NCBI GenBank assembly: GCA_002364085.1
Contig: DEXK01000018.1
Location: 60,095 to 124,094, forward strand
DNA from: Balneolaceae bacterium UBA3186
GTDB taxonomy: Bacteria > Bacteroidota > Rhodothermia > Balneolales > Balneolaceae
Reading direction: 5' to 3'
DNA length: 64,000 bases
Of the stretch, positions 52,445-61,498 are shown piece by piece (position 1 is the stretch's first letter; each line of letters starts with the position of its first letter). Both the position numbers and the translations under genes were made by a program. The notes beneath the pieces were generated by a model. The model had not been told where the DNA came from, searched no databases, and saw only the letters and a list, made by a program, of their open reading frames with translations.

Positions 52445-52465
52445 ATCCTGAAACAAGTTCAGGAT
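52445..52465. repeat. Small REP-like hairpin
   Basis: ATCCTGAA and TTCAGGAT around ACAAG. Shares the AGATCCT...TCAGGATG ends with the larger palindrome at 57014-57088. Confidence 0.6.
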
Positions 52466-52524
52466 GCCCCGGAAGATTACACAGATATCTCGAAAACCAT
52501 ACTCAATTTTTGTATCATTCTGTC

Positions 52525-54696
52525 ATGAAAAAAGCATATATATTACTTCCTCTCTTCATCTTCTTTATTTCATGCTCCAACTACGAGTCTCCCAATAAGT
52601 ACGTAGATGTATTCATCGGTACTGGTGGGCATGGCCATACTTACCCTGGAGCTACACTTCCTTTTGGGATGATACAGCCAAGTCCTGTAAACGGAACTCC
52701 GGGCTGGGATTGGGTTTCCGGTTATCACTATTCGGATAGTATTATCACAGGTTTTGCTCAAACTCATCTTAGCGGAACGGGAATCGGAGATCTGAATGAC
52801 ATTCTGATCATGCCAACCAATCGAAAAGTTTTACTTTCAGATCCAGCTAAATACGAAAGCAAAAGAAGTTATGCTTCAAAGTTTTCTCACGATCTCGAAA
52901 AAGGCTCTCCGGGATATTACAGTGTTTATCTGGATGATTATGAGATCAATGCAGAAATGACAGCAACAGAGAGAGTAGCTCTGTACCGATTTACTTTCGA
53001 ATACGGAGATCCTCAGTTCTTAAATCTGGATTTAGGGTATAGTTTGAATTGGGATTCTTTCACCGAAGGATATTTCAAAGTTGTAGGAGAAGGTGATCAA
53101 AAAAAAATAGTAGGCTACCGAAGATCTTCAGGCTGGGCGAATGATCAACATGTGTATTTTGCTATGGAGTTTTCCACCGATTTTTTACTCGCTGATTCAG
53201 CTGATTATAAAGGGTTTACTTCGTTTGGAATACTGGAATTTGAAAATAACAGAAGAGAAGTTTTGGCTAAAATTGCTATCTCATCACAAAGTGTAGAAGG
53301 AGCTTTAGCAAATCTGGAAACTTTGGAGGACTGGGATTTTGATGAAACCAAGCTCTTTGCTGAAATGAGATGGGATGAAGAACTCAGTAAGATCAAAGTT
53401 CAGGGAGACGAAGAAAAAAAGAAGATATTTTATACCGCTCTTTATCATTCCAAGCTAGCTCCGGTTTTGTTTTCTGATGTAGATCAAGACCAAACCAAAT
53501 ACACCATTTATTCTTTATGGGATACTTTTAGAGCACAACATCCTTTGCTTACCATTACGAATCCTGATAGAGTTAATGATATGATCCGGACTATGCTGGA
53601 TTTTTATGAAGAAAATGGATTGCTGCCCGTTTGGGAATTGCATGGAAATGAAACCAATACCATGACCGGTTACCATGCTATTCCGGTTATTGCTGATGCC
53701 TATGCAAAAGGATTCAGAGGTTATGATGCGGAATTAGCTTTCGAAGCAATGAAAACCAGTGCTATGCAAAATAAGCGAGGAACCGATTTATATCGTGAGT
53801 ATCAATACATCCCTTCTGAGTTAGAAGTAGAATCAGTTACTAAAACTTTAGAATATGCTTTTGATGATTGGGCTATCGCTCAAATGGCTTTTATGCTTGG
53901 TAAAGAATCTGACTATGAACATTTCATCGTTCGTTCAGGATTCTGGCAAAATGTATATGACGAACAAACGAAATTTATGCGTGGTAAAACTAAAGAAGGA
54001 AACTGGGTAGAACCTTTTGACCCTAAGCGATCCGTTCATCGCGTAAACACTGACTATACCGAAGGCAATGCATGGCAACATAGTTGGTTTGTCCCTCACC
54101 AGATTGATAAACTTATAGAGTTGATGGGTGGAGATGACGCTTTTACACAACGTTTGGATTCTCTGTTCAATCAGGATTCTGATATCACCGGAGACAATAC
54201 CTCACCAGATATTTCCGGATTAATTGGCCAATATGCACACGGAAATGAACCCAGTCATCATATCGGGTATCTATATAATTATGCCGGAAAACCGTGGAAA
54301 TCTCAAGAGATTTTACATCAAATCATGAACACACAATACTCAACAGAAGTTGATGGATTAAGCGGAAATGAAGATTGTGGACAAATGTCGGCTTGGTATG
54401 TATTCTCAGCAATGGGGTTTTACCCTGTTAACCCGGCATCCGGTAATTATGTGATCGGAACTCCTCAGTTTGAAGAAGTAACTATAAGTGTATCAGACGC
54501 AAAGACTTTTACAATCATTACCAATGGAGTTTCCAATAAAAATATATACATTCAAACAGCTACTTTAAATGGAGTGCTTTTGGAGAAAAGTTATATTTCT
54601 CACAAAGAGATTATGGAGGGTGGAGAATTGATCTTTGAAATGGGATCTGTACCTAATAAAAACTGGGCAATACAAACAGAAGAAAGACCAAAATAA
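52525..54696 (+). CDS. GH92-family alpha-mannosidase lipoprotein
   Basis: 723 residues from ATG at 52525 (MKKAYILLPLFIFFISC); a TTG five codons earlier is rejected. Lipobox FISC (Cys about 17). GH92 hallmarks: VDVFIGTGGHGHTYPGAT at the mature N-terminus, PVWELHGNETNTMTGYHA in the middle (Glu/Asn) and NEDCGQMSAWYVFSAMGFYP near the C-terminus. GH92 enzymes are calcium-dependent exo-alpha-mannosidases, most acting on alpha-1,2-mannose of N-glycans. It is followed after 3 bases by a GH47 gene and then by a glycosylasparaginase gene. Confidence 0.95.
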   Translation: MKKAYILLPLFIFFISCSNYESPNKYVDVFIGTGGHGHTYPGATLPFGMIQPSPVNGTPGWDWVSGYHYSDSIITGFAQTHLSGTGIGDLNDILIMPTNRKVLLSDPAKYESKRSYASKFSHDLEKGSPGYYSVYLDDYEINAEMTATERVALYRFTFEYGDPQFLNLDLGYSLNWDSFTEGYFKVVGEGDQKKIVGYRRSSGWANDQHVYFAMEFSTDFLLADSADYKGFTSFGILEFENNRREVLAKIAISSQSVEGALANLETLEDWDFDETKLFAEMRWDEELSKIKVQGDEEKKKIFYTALYHSKLAPVLFSDVDQDQTKYTIYSLWDTFRAQHPLLTITNPDRVNDMIRTMLDFYEENGLLPVWELHGNETNTMTGYHAIPVIADAYAKGFRGYDAELAFEAMKTSAMQNKRGTDLYREYQYIPSELEVESVTKTLEYAFDDWAIAQMAFMLGKESDYEHFIVRSGFWQNVYDEQTKFMRGKTKEGNWVEPFDPKRSVHRVNTDYTEGNAWQHSWFVPHQIDKLIELMGGDDAFTQRLDSLFNQDSDITGDNTSPDISGLIGQYAHGNEPSHHIGYLYNYAGKPWKSQEILHQIMNTQYSTEVDGLSGNEDCGQMSAWYVFSAMGFYPVNPASGNYVIGTPQFEEVTISVSDAKTFTIITNGVSNKNIYIQTATLNGVLLEKSYISHKEIMEGGELIFEMGSVPNKNWAIQTEERPK

Positions 54697-54699
54697 TTA

Positions 54700-56031
54700 A
54701 TGAAGAGATACCTGCTTTTCGCACTTGCAATTAGCCTTGCTTGTGCTCCTAAGAAATCAGATAAAGAAAAATTAGCTGAGCAAGTAAAACAAGAATTTCT
54801 GCACGCATGGAATGGTTACAAACAGCATGCCTGGGGCGACGATGCGCTCAAACCTTTATCAAAATCCTCAAAAAATTGGTACGACGCGTCTTTACTTATG
54901 ACGCCTGTTGATGCATTTGACACAATGATACTAATGGGATTGGATGAAGAAGCAGCAGAAGCAAAAGAACTTATATTTTCAGAACTGTCTTTTGATCATG
55001 ACTTCTTTGTTTCCAATTTTGAGATAACTATCCGTCTTTTAGGAGGACTTCTTTCAGCGTACGAGATGGATGGTGACGAAAGATTTCTGGAATTAGCTGA
55101 AGATCTGGGAAGAAGGTTGCTACCTGCTTTTGATTCTGCCACCGGTATGACTTACGGGCGTGTAAATCTTAAAACCGGAGAAACCGAATGGCAGGTTAAT
55201 AATCCTGCTGAGATTGGAACTTTGATGATCGAATTCGGTACGCTCACCAAACATACACAGGATTCTGTTTTTTATAACAACGCCAAAAAAGCGATGTTGG
55301 GATTATATGAACGCAGATCAGAGATCGGGTTAGTAGGAACAACTATTGATGTGGAAACCGGAGAATGGCAAAATAAAGAAGCTCATATTTCCGGAATGAT
55401 AGACTCTTATTACGAATATGCGTTGAAATCCTGGCTGCTTTTTGGAGATGAAGACTTCCGAAAAATATGGAAAGCTCATGAACCCGCTCTGGAAAAATAT
55501 TTACTCGACGAAGTTGCAACCGGTACATGGTACGGCCGTGCAAATATGGATACAGGAGAACGGACTGCAACTACTTACGGAGCATTGGATGCTTTTATGC
55601 CCGGAGTTTTAGTGCTTGCAGGAGACATTGAAACTGCAGAAAAAGTTCAGGAATCAAATTTTAAGATGTGGCAGCTACATGGAATTGAACCTGAAGGTCT
55701 GAATTATGTTGATATGGAAGTAACCTGGGCGGGTTATCCTTTGCGTCCTGAAAATATTGAATCTGCATACTATCTCTATAAAGCAACCGGCGATGAAAAA
55801 TATATTGAAATGGGAAAAGTTATGTTCCAGAGTCTGATCGAATATTGTAAAACCGAGCACGGTTATGCTGCTTTAGCTGACGTGACCACAAAAGAAAAAA
55901 GCGATGATATGGAAAGCTTTTTCTTAGCTGAAACTTTGAAATATGCTTACCTCCTTTTTGCCAATGACAAAGTATTTGATCTGGATAAGCATGTATTCAA
56001 TACAGAAGCTCATCCAATGAGGATAGATTAA
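54700..56031 (+). CDS. GH47-family alpha-1,2-mannosidase lipoprotein
   Basis: 443 residues. Lipoprotein N-terminus MKRYLLFALAISLAC (Cys about 15). Class I alpha-mannosidase features: WNGYKQHAWGDDALKP, VDAFDTMILMGL, FEITIRLLGGLLSAYE, EIGTLMIEFGTL, RPENIESAYYLYKATGD and terminal VFNTEAHPM, whose Thr coordinates the catalytic Ca in characterised GH47 enzymes. GH47 is mainly known from the eukaryotic secretory pathway and is rarer in bacteria. It removes alpha-1,2-linked mannose from high-mannose N-glycans. Operon with GH92 (3-base gap) and glycosylasparaginase (5-base gap). Confidence 0.93.
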   Translation: MKRYLLFALAISLACAPKKSDKEKLAEQVKQEFLHAWNGYKQHAWGDDALKPLSKSSKNWYDASLLMTPVDAFDTMILMGLDEEAAEAKELIFSELSFDHDFFVSNFEITIRLLGGLLSAYEMDGDERFLELAEDLGRRLLPAFDSATGMTYGRVNLKTGETEWQVNNPAEIGTLMIEFGTLTKHTQDSVFYNNAKKAMLGLYERRSEIGLVGTTIDVETGEWQNKEAHISGMIDSYYEYALKSWLLFGDEDFRKIWKAHEPALEKYLLDEVATGTWYGRANMDTGERTATTYGALDAFMPGVLVLAGDIETAEKVQESNFKMWQLHGIEPEGLNYVDMEVTWAGYPLRPENIESAYYLYKATGDEKYIEMGKVMFQSLIEYCKTEHGYAALADVTTKEKSDDMESFFLAETLKYAYLLFANDKVFDLDKHVFNTEAHPMRID

Positions 56032-56036
56032 CCGTT

Positions 56037-57008
56037 ATGCTAAACCGAAAGCAGTTTTTAAAAACCGGATTTCTTGGAGCTATTCCACTTGCAGGAATAG
56101 GATGCACGAATGTCAACAAATTTACAGGAAGTAAACCTGTTGTAATTGCGACATGGAATACTGCAATAAAAGCTAACGAAGCTGCCTGGAAAATTCTTGA
56201 GAATGAAGGTTACGCCTTAGATGCCGTTGAAGCTGGAGTGCGGGTTGAAGAAGACGATCCAATGAATATGTCTGTTGGTTACGGCGGACGACCGGATAGA
56301 GAAGGTATTGTTTCTCTTGATGCATGCATCATGGACGATAAAGGCGAATGTGGAGCCGTAGTTTTTCTTCAGAATTATAAGAACCCCATTTCAGTAGCAC
56401 GTAAGGTGATGGAAGAAACGCCCCACATTATGCTGGCTGGCAAAGGCGCTCAGCAATTTGCAAAAGACCAAGGTTTTGAAGAAATGGACCTGCTTACTCC
56501 CAAAGCAAAAGAAGCATGGGAAAAATGGTTGGAAAACGGAAAGTACGAGCCGGAAGTAAATATTGAAAACCATGATACCATCGGCATGCTTGCACTTGAT
56601 GCAGAAGGAAGGCTTTCAGGGGCGTGTACAACCAGTGGTGCTGCCTGGAAAATGCATGGCAGAGTTGGAGATTCCCCACTTATTGGCGCCGGACTTTTTG
56701 TAGATCCCGAAATCGGAGCTGCCTGTGCTACCGGACTTGGAGAAGAAGTCGTTAAAACTGCCGGAAGTGCCCTGATCGTTGAAATGATGCGACAAGGTTA
56801 CTCGCCGGAAGAAGCCTGCAAAATTGCTGTAGATAGAATCATTTCCCGCAACAAAAGAAATGGAACTAGTTTAAAAAATACTCAAGTCGGCTATCTTGCC
56901 CTCAACAAAGACGGTGCCTTTGGTGCGTACAGTATTCAAGAAGGATTTACCTATGCGGTTTACAACGCAGATGGTAATCGTAAAATGGATTCGGAATTTA
57001 GAAGTTAG
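56037..57008 (+). CDS. Glycosylasparaginase (N4-(beta-GlcNAc)-Asn amidase), exported
   Basis: 323 residues. Tat-like start (NRKQFLK, with Lys in place of the second Arg) plus a lipobox (AGIGC). Ntn-hydrolase of the glycosylasparaginase family: precursor is cut before Thr in NHDTIGM (about residue 180), making it the new nucleophile; GDSPLIGAGLFVDPEIGAACATGLGEE follows with the substrate-binding residues. The enzyme splits the GlcNAc-Asn bond, the last linkage of an N-glycan. Downstream of GH92 and GH47, it completes the logic of high-mannose glycan breakdown, though the intermediate GlcNAc/mannose-cleaving enzymes are not in this window. Confidence 0.93.
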   Translation: MLNRKQFLKTGFLGAIPLAGIGCTNVNKFTGSKPVVIATWNTAIKANEAAWKILENEGYALDAVEAGVRVEEDDPMNMSVGYGGRPDREGIVSLDACIMDDKGECGAVVFLQNYKNPISVARKVMEETPHIMLAGKGAQQFAKDQGFEEMDLLTPKAKEAWEKWLENGKYEPEVNIENHDTIGMLALDAEGRLSGACTTSGAAWKMHGRVGDSPLIGAGLFVDPEIGAACATGLGEEVVKTAGSALIVEMMRQGYSPEEACKIAVDRIISRNKRNGTSLKNTQVGYLALNKDGAFGAYSIQEGFTYAVYNADGNRKMDSEFRS

Positions 57009-57013
57009 GTAGA

Positions 57014-57088
57014 ATCATCCTGAGGACACTTCCGAAGGATCTACACAATTATTTAAATTTGCAGATCCTTCGCTCCATTCAGAATGAC
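57014..57088. repeat. REP-like palindrome between convergent genes
   Basis: The left arm TCATCCTGAGGACACTTCCG... (from 57016) and right arm AGATCCTTCGCTCCATTC... (57063-57087) are imperfect inverted repeats sharing CGAAGGATCT. It belongs to a kind of AGATCCT/TCAGGATGAC palindrome seen widely; the hairpin at 52445-52465 may be a short relative. It lies between glycosylasparaginase and clpB and may also end transcription. Confidence 0.6.
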
Positions 57089-57141
57089 CCTAATTCAATT
57101 GAGAACCATTCCTAATTCTTAATTGAATAATTCTTAATTCT

Positions 57142-59781
57142 TCAATTCTCCTTTGCCCATTTCTCGGGATCATCCACTACTTCCGCAAAATCGATCTCAT
57201 TTCCGTTTTTGGAGATCGTAGCTTCGAATTCAATTGGTTCTTCACTGTCTCTCATTAATAGCTGAGTTGCCAATTTGTTCGTGATATTCTGCTGAAGTAC
57301 TCGTTTAAGCGGACGCGCACCATACACAGGGTCATATCCGCGAACTGACAGCCAGTCTTTTACAATATCAGAAACATGCAGTGTGACTTTATTCTTGGCT
57401 AACAACTGATGAACTCTTCGCAACTGAATATCCACAATAGATCGAATGTGTTCTCTGCCCAACGGATGGAATACAATGGTATCATCCACACGGTTTAAGA
57501 ATTCCGGCCGGATGGTTTTCTTTAACTGGTCGATCAATTGATTTTGAAGATTCTCATACTTTTCTTCAGAAAGTTCTCCTCCTGATTTCTCCATTTCGTT
57601 CACGATCAAGTGCGAACCGATATTGCTGGTCATGATGATGATGGTATTTTTGAAATCGACTGTTACTCCTTTGTTGTCAGTCAATCTTCCTTCATCCAGT
57701 ACCTGAAGCAGAATATTGAATACATCAGGGTGTGCTTTTTCAATTTCATCCAACAAAACAACCGAATACGGATGTCGACGAACGGCCTCTGTCAATTGCC
57801 CACCTTCATCATAACCAACATATCCCGGAGGCGCTCCAACCAAACGACTTACGGAATGCTTTTCCATGTACTCACTCATATCAATCCGGATCATCGCATT
57901 CTGATCATTGAACAGAAATTCAGCTAACGTTCTTGCCAGTTCCGTTTTACCCACCCCGGTAGATCCTAAAAAGAAAAACGAACCAATCGGTCGGTCTTCG
58001 TCCTGTAAACCTGCACGAGATCTACGAACTGCATCCGAAACTGCTTCTATAGCAATATCTTGCCCAATCACTCTTTTGTGAAGTTCATCTTCTAGTTGTA
58101 ATAACTTCTGACGCTCACTCTGGAGCATTTTCTTAACTGGAATTCCTGTCCATCGAGCAACAATATCTGCGATATCCTCAGCATCTACTTCTTCTTTCAG
58201 TAGTGCTTTGGTTTCCTGCATTTCATCCAGTTTAGCTTTCGCCTCTTCAAGATCTTTCTCTAGTTGTGTGATAGTCCCATACCGGAGTTCTGCCACCTTC
58301 TCGTAGTTACCTTGGCGTTCAGCCTTATCAGCTTCGTTACGGGTCGTCTCAATGGCTTGTTTAAGTTCACGGGCTTTCTGGATAGTATCTCTCTCCTGTT
58401 CCCACTGAACACGCATTGTGCTTCGTTGTTCTTCCAGATCAGCAAGTTCTTTTTCAATGCCTTTGATCTTGCCTTTATCTTTTTCGCGTTTCAACGCTTC
58501 ACGCTCAATTTCCAGCTGACGAATTTGTCGCTCAATTCCATCCAACTCCTCAGGAAGAGAGTCAATTTGAAGTCTCAATCTTGAAGCGGCTTCATCAATT
58601 AAATCAATAGCTTTATCCGGCAGGAACCGATCTCCAATATATCTGTGAGAAAGTTCCGCAGCTGCAACAATAGCGGCATCCGTAATTCTTACTCCGTGAT
58701 GAACTTCATATCGCTCCTGCAATCCGCGCAAAATAGAAACTGTATCTTCAATTGAAGGTTCCCCAACCAACACAGTTTGCAAACGACGTTCAAGAGCTTT
58801 GTCTTTTTCGATATACTTTCTGTATTCATCTAAAGTAGTTGCACCAACCGCGTGCATTTCTCCACGGGCAAGTGCCGGCTTCAGAATATTTGCGGCGTCC
58901 ATTGCTCCTTCCGTAGCTCCGGCTCCAACCAAAGTGTGGATCTCATCAATAAATAAAATGATTTCTCCATCAGAATCTGTCACTTCTTTAACAACTGCTT
59001 TCAATCGCTCTTCAAATTCTCCGCGAAATTTAGTTCCCGCGACCAAGGCTCCCATATCCAAAGCGACAATTCGTTTAGATTTTAAACCTTCAGGAACATC
59101 TCCACGAACAATTCTAAGTGCCATACCTTCGGCAATTGCAGTTTTACCTACTCCCGGCTCACCGATCAACACAGGATTGTTTTTTGTACGACGAGTCAAA
59201 ATCTGCATCACCCGACGGATTTCCTGATCTCTACCAATTACAGGATCCAGTTTATTTTTCTCAGCCAATTCATTCAGATCACGGGCATATTTCTTCAATG
59301 CGCCGTATCTGCTTTCTGCATTCGGGTCGTCCACGGTTTGGTTTCCGCGAACATCGACCAATACTTTTAAAATGTTTTCTTTAGTTACTCCCTGATCTTT
59401 AAGAAGGGAAGCTATTGGACCTTTAGTTTCACTAAATCCTATCAAAATATGTTCAGAGCTGATGTACTCATCTCCCAAAGCTGTTGCTTCTTTCTGAGCT
59501 TTATCGAATGCCTCTTTGGATGTAGTTGATAAATACTGCCCTGATACGGATGACCCTTGAACCTTTGGAAGCCTGCCTAATTCCGCATCCACTACTTCTT
59601 CAACTGCTCTTAAGTTAGCTCCCAATTTATTAAGCAGGTTTACGACTACATTTTCTCCATCTATCAAAAAAGCTTTTAATATATGAGCCGGCTCCAGTGC
59701 TTGATTATTCCCTGACTGCGCCAGCTCTAGAGCTTTCTGAATAGTCTCTTGAGCTTTTAAAGTATATTTATTCAAATTCAT
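57142..59781 (-). CDS. clpB: ATP-dependent disaggregase ClpB
   Basis: 879 residues, normal length. N-domain MNLNKYTLKAQETIQKALEL; first AAA+ with GEPGVGKTA (about 210) and FIDEIHTLVGAG; middle coiled-coil domain (about 410-540) with many charged heptads, which marks ClpB rather than ClpA/C; second AAA+ with GSTGVGKTELAR (about 608) and the DEIEKAH box. No IGF/L loop for ClpP. Works with DnaK/DnaJ to dissolve aggregates. A TGGCACG-containing motif lies 38-52 bases upstream. Confidence 0.97.
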   Translation of the reverse strand: MNLNKYTLKAQETIQKALELAQSGNNQALEPAHILKAFLIDGENVVVNLLNKLGANLRAVEEVVDAELGRLPKVQGSSVSGQYLSTTSKEAFDKAQKEATALGDEYISSEHILIGFSETKGPIASLLKDQGVTKENILKVLVDVRGNQTVDDPNAESRYGALKKYARDLNELAEKNKLDPVIGRDQEIRRVMQILTRRTKNNPVLIGEPGVGKTAIAEGMALRIVRGDVPEGLKSKRIVALDMGALVAGTKFRGEFEERLKAVVKEVTDSDGEIILFIDEIHTLVGAGATEGAMDAANILKPALARGEMHAVGATTLDEYRKYIEKDKALERRLQTVLVGEPSIEDTVSILRGLQERYEVHHGVRITDAAIVAAAELSHRYIGDRFLPDKAIDLIDEAASRLRLQIDSLPEELDGIERQIRQLEIEREALKREKDKGKIKGIEKELADLEEQRSTMRVQWEQERDTIQKARELKQAIETTRNEADKAERQGNYEKVAELRYGTITQLEKDLEEAKAKLDEMQETKALLKEEVDAEDIADIVARWTGIPVKKMLQSERQKLLQLEDELHKRVIGQDIAIEAVSDAVRRSRAGLQDEDRPIGSFFFLGSTGVGKTELARTLAEFLFNDQNAMIRIDMSEYMEKHSVSRLVGAPPGYVGYDEGGQLTEAVRRHPYSVVLLDEIEKAHPDVFNILLQVLDEGRLTDNKGVTVDFKNTIIIMTSNIGSHLIVNEMEKSGGELSEEKYENLQNQLIDQLKKTIRPEFLNRVDDTIVFHPLGREHIRSIVDIQLRRVHQLLAKNKVTLHVSDIVKDWLSVRGYDPVYGARPLKRVLQQNITNKLATQLLMRDSEEPIEFEATISKNGNEIDFAEVVDDPEKWAKEN

Positions 59782-59818
59782 AATTCTAGTCCTCTTAAGT
59801 TATTTCGATACTAATAAG

Positions 59819-59833
59819 TCCAAAATCGTGCCA
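59819..59833 (-). promoter_or_regulatory. Sigma54-like motif upstream of clpB
   Basis: On the minus strand TGGCACGATTTTGGA, 38-52 bases before the ATG. It matches the -24 TGGCACG well; the -12 part reads TTGGA with a spacer one base shorter than usual. A similar motif lies at the same distance from htrA (63037-63051). Confidence 0.3.
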
Positions 59834-59979
59834 AAAGATTCAGGTGACGGAATTACATGTAAGCACCGTGTTGATAGCTTTTTTAGCATAGCCAATATAC
59901 AAGCCCTTAATCTGTTATTAATTGCAACTAATCATTTAAAGCTATACTCTAAACTCGATTTAAGCCTATAATTCTTTAT

Positions 59980-61434
59980 ATGAAATATTCAGCCGCTACT
60001 TTTCTTTCTATCTTTTTATTTTCATCTTTTCTAACTGCTCAACAAAAAACAGGATTTTCAAATACTGATAGCATTCGAACTGTTTTGGAGTACCGTCTAC
60101 CTGACTGGGGGTATTCTAATTTTTATCTAGCTTCCGGAGCCTTTAGCAATGGTCTTACATTAAGTAAGCCAACTGATGTTGTGAGAGATCAAAACAACAA
60201 TACCATTAGAACTGATATCGATAATAAATTAGTAAGATTTAGTGGGAGTGTAACTCCGATTTATGAGCTATATAAAGAAAGTGAAAAGCGTTTCATAGAT
60301 CTTAGGTCTACAACAAGTTTTACAATTCAAGCAAATAGTGAAGACAGAGAATTTGACCAATATATTACTGAGACCAATACGCAGTTAAATAGCGCAACTA
60401 TTGAAGGAAACTCAGGGATTCGAACATTTAGTGAATCTCTTATCATTGATCTTAAAGAATATGTTGTTGACGATTTTTTCCTGCTGTTTACATCAAACCT
60501 TTTCCTTTCTTATTCCAGCCAAAATTTTTATTCAGAAGAAAATAATTTACCGGTAGTAGATGCTACTTCATTCTCAAGGAATGTTTTTGCAAGACCAGGA
60601 GTGGGTATAGGATATGGCAGATTTAGAAATGTAACTCCTACAATCAGGGCTTTAAGATTGTCTGAAAGGTCGCAGCTGATGCAATTACAGGCTCTTAATA
60701 ATAACCAAGTACTAACAGCAGCTGATCATTTCACGAGGTTTAACGGGTATACTCAACGATATGATCGTCCAAGAAAATATTTTTGGGATGATATGAATAA
60801 CTCTCTTTCTAATATCTATTCCGATCTCAGTGTGTTTGATGCCTTTTACCTTGATGATGTGTTTAATGAAGCGCTTGGGAGCCGATATGAAGGGTTTGAA
60901 GTGTACGGTGGCTTTGAATACCAATATAATGCCCAACTTCAAAAAGTTGATAATAATATTAATAATACTAATTCAAGAGAAACTCTAATACTTAAGGAGC
61001 ATAGGGTATTTGCTAACTTAAATTGGTCTAAAAACCTTGACCTTGAAAATCAGGTTAGCATACGGGTGTCCACAACCCAATTTTACAATAACGAAGAAGG
61101 AGCTAATTTTGATCGCAGAAATATTTCTGAATTAAGAGCCGAATGGCTTAAAAACCTTTCTGACAGATACCTTTTACTTGTCTTCCTTGAAAACGGATTA
61201 TTGGTAAATAAAGGAAATGACGATCTCGGCTCTCCTGATTTTGATCAAATTGTGACAACGATCGGAAGTACAGTTACTTTTTTCAATGAAAATAAGTTTT
61301 CATTAGCCGGGAATATTTCTTTCAGCTATGATTACAGAGAACAAAGAGCCGATACCAGAAAGAATCTTGATAAAACATTCAGAATAAATATAGGTGCAAA
61401 TCTAAGGTATTATTTCAATAGGAATTTATACTAA
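59980..61434 (+). CDS. Exported protein of unknown function, probable outer-membrane barrel
   Basis: 484 residues with a clear signal peptide (AATFLSIFLFSSFLTAQQ). The body alternates polar and aromatic residues in strands separated by charged turns (e.g. FLLFTSNLFLSYSS, FEVYGGFEYQYNAQL, VFANLNWSKNL, KFSLAGNISFSYDYRE, INIGANLRYYF), which is typical of transmembrane beta barrels; it ends with an aromatic near the C-terminus (YYFNRNLY). I do not recognise a family. The neighbours (clpB, htrA, hsp20) are protein-quality-control genes. It is divergent from clpB across 198 bases. Confidence 0.65.
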   Translation: MKYSAATFLSIFLFSSFLTAQQKTGFSNTDSIRTVLEYRLPDWGYSNFYLASGAFSNGLTLSKPTDVVRDQNNNTIRTDIDNKLVRFSGSVTPIYELYKESEKRFIDLRSTTSFTIQANSEDREFDQYITETNTQLNSATIEGNSGIRTFSESLIIDLKEYVVDDFFLLFTSNLFLSYSSQNFYSEENNLPVVDATSFSRNVFARPGVGIGYGRFRNVTPTIRALRLSERSQLMQLQALNNNQVLTAADHFTRFNGYTQRYDRPRKYFWDDMNNSLSNIYSDLSVFDAFYLDDVFNEALGSRYEGFEVYGGFEYQYNAQLQKVDNNINNTNSRETLILKEHRVFANLNWSKNLDLENQVSIRVSTTQFYNNEEGANFDRRNISELRAEWLKNLSDRYLLLVFLENGLLVNKGNDDLGSPDFDQIVTTIGSTVTFFNENKFSLAGNISFSYDYREQRADTRKNLDKTFRINIGANLRYYFNRNLY

Positions 61435-61437
61435 ATA

Positions 61438-61476
61438 AAAAAGCCATTTCCGTATCAGGGAAATGGCTTTGGTTTT
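61438..61476. terminator. Bidirectional terminator between the barrel protein and htrA
   Basis: AAGCCATTTCC (61441-61451) and GGAAATGGCTT (61459-61469) pair with a 7-base loop; the minus strand has a strong T tract (GGCTTTTTTATTT) and the plus strand a weaker one. Confidence 0.85.
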
Positions 61477-61498
61477 TCGGGGTACAATAAATAGGATA

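Larger units (their letters stand above)
52183..52524. other. Intergenic region with nested palindromic repeats
   Basis: About 340 bases with no gene. It contains an outer inverted pair (52232-52242 and 52361-52371), an inner perfect hairpin (52260-52295), an AGCAGGAGCTTCAA...CGTTCCCAAAT segment reminiscent of REP-like repeats, and a separate hairpin at 52445-52465. No ORF with a credible ribosome site was seen. Confidence 0.7.
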
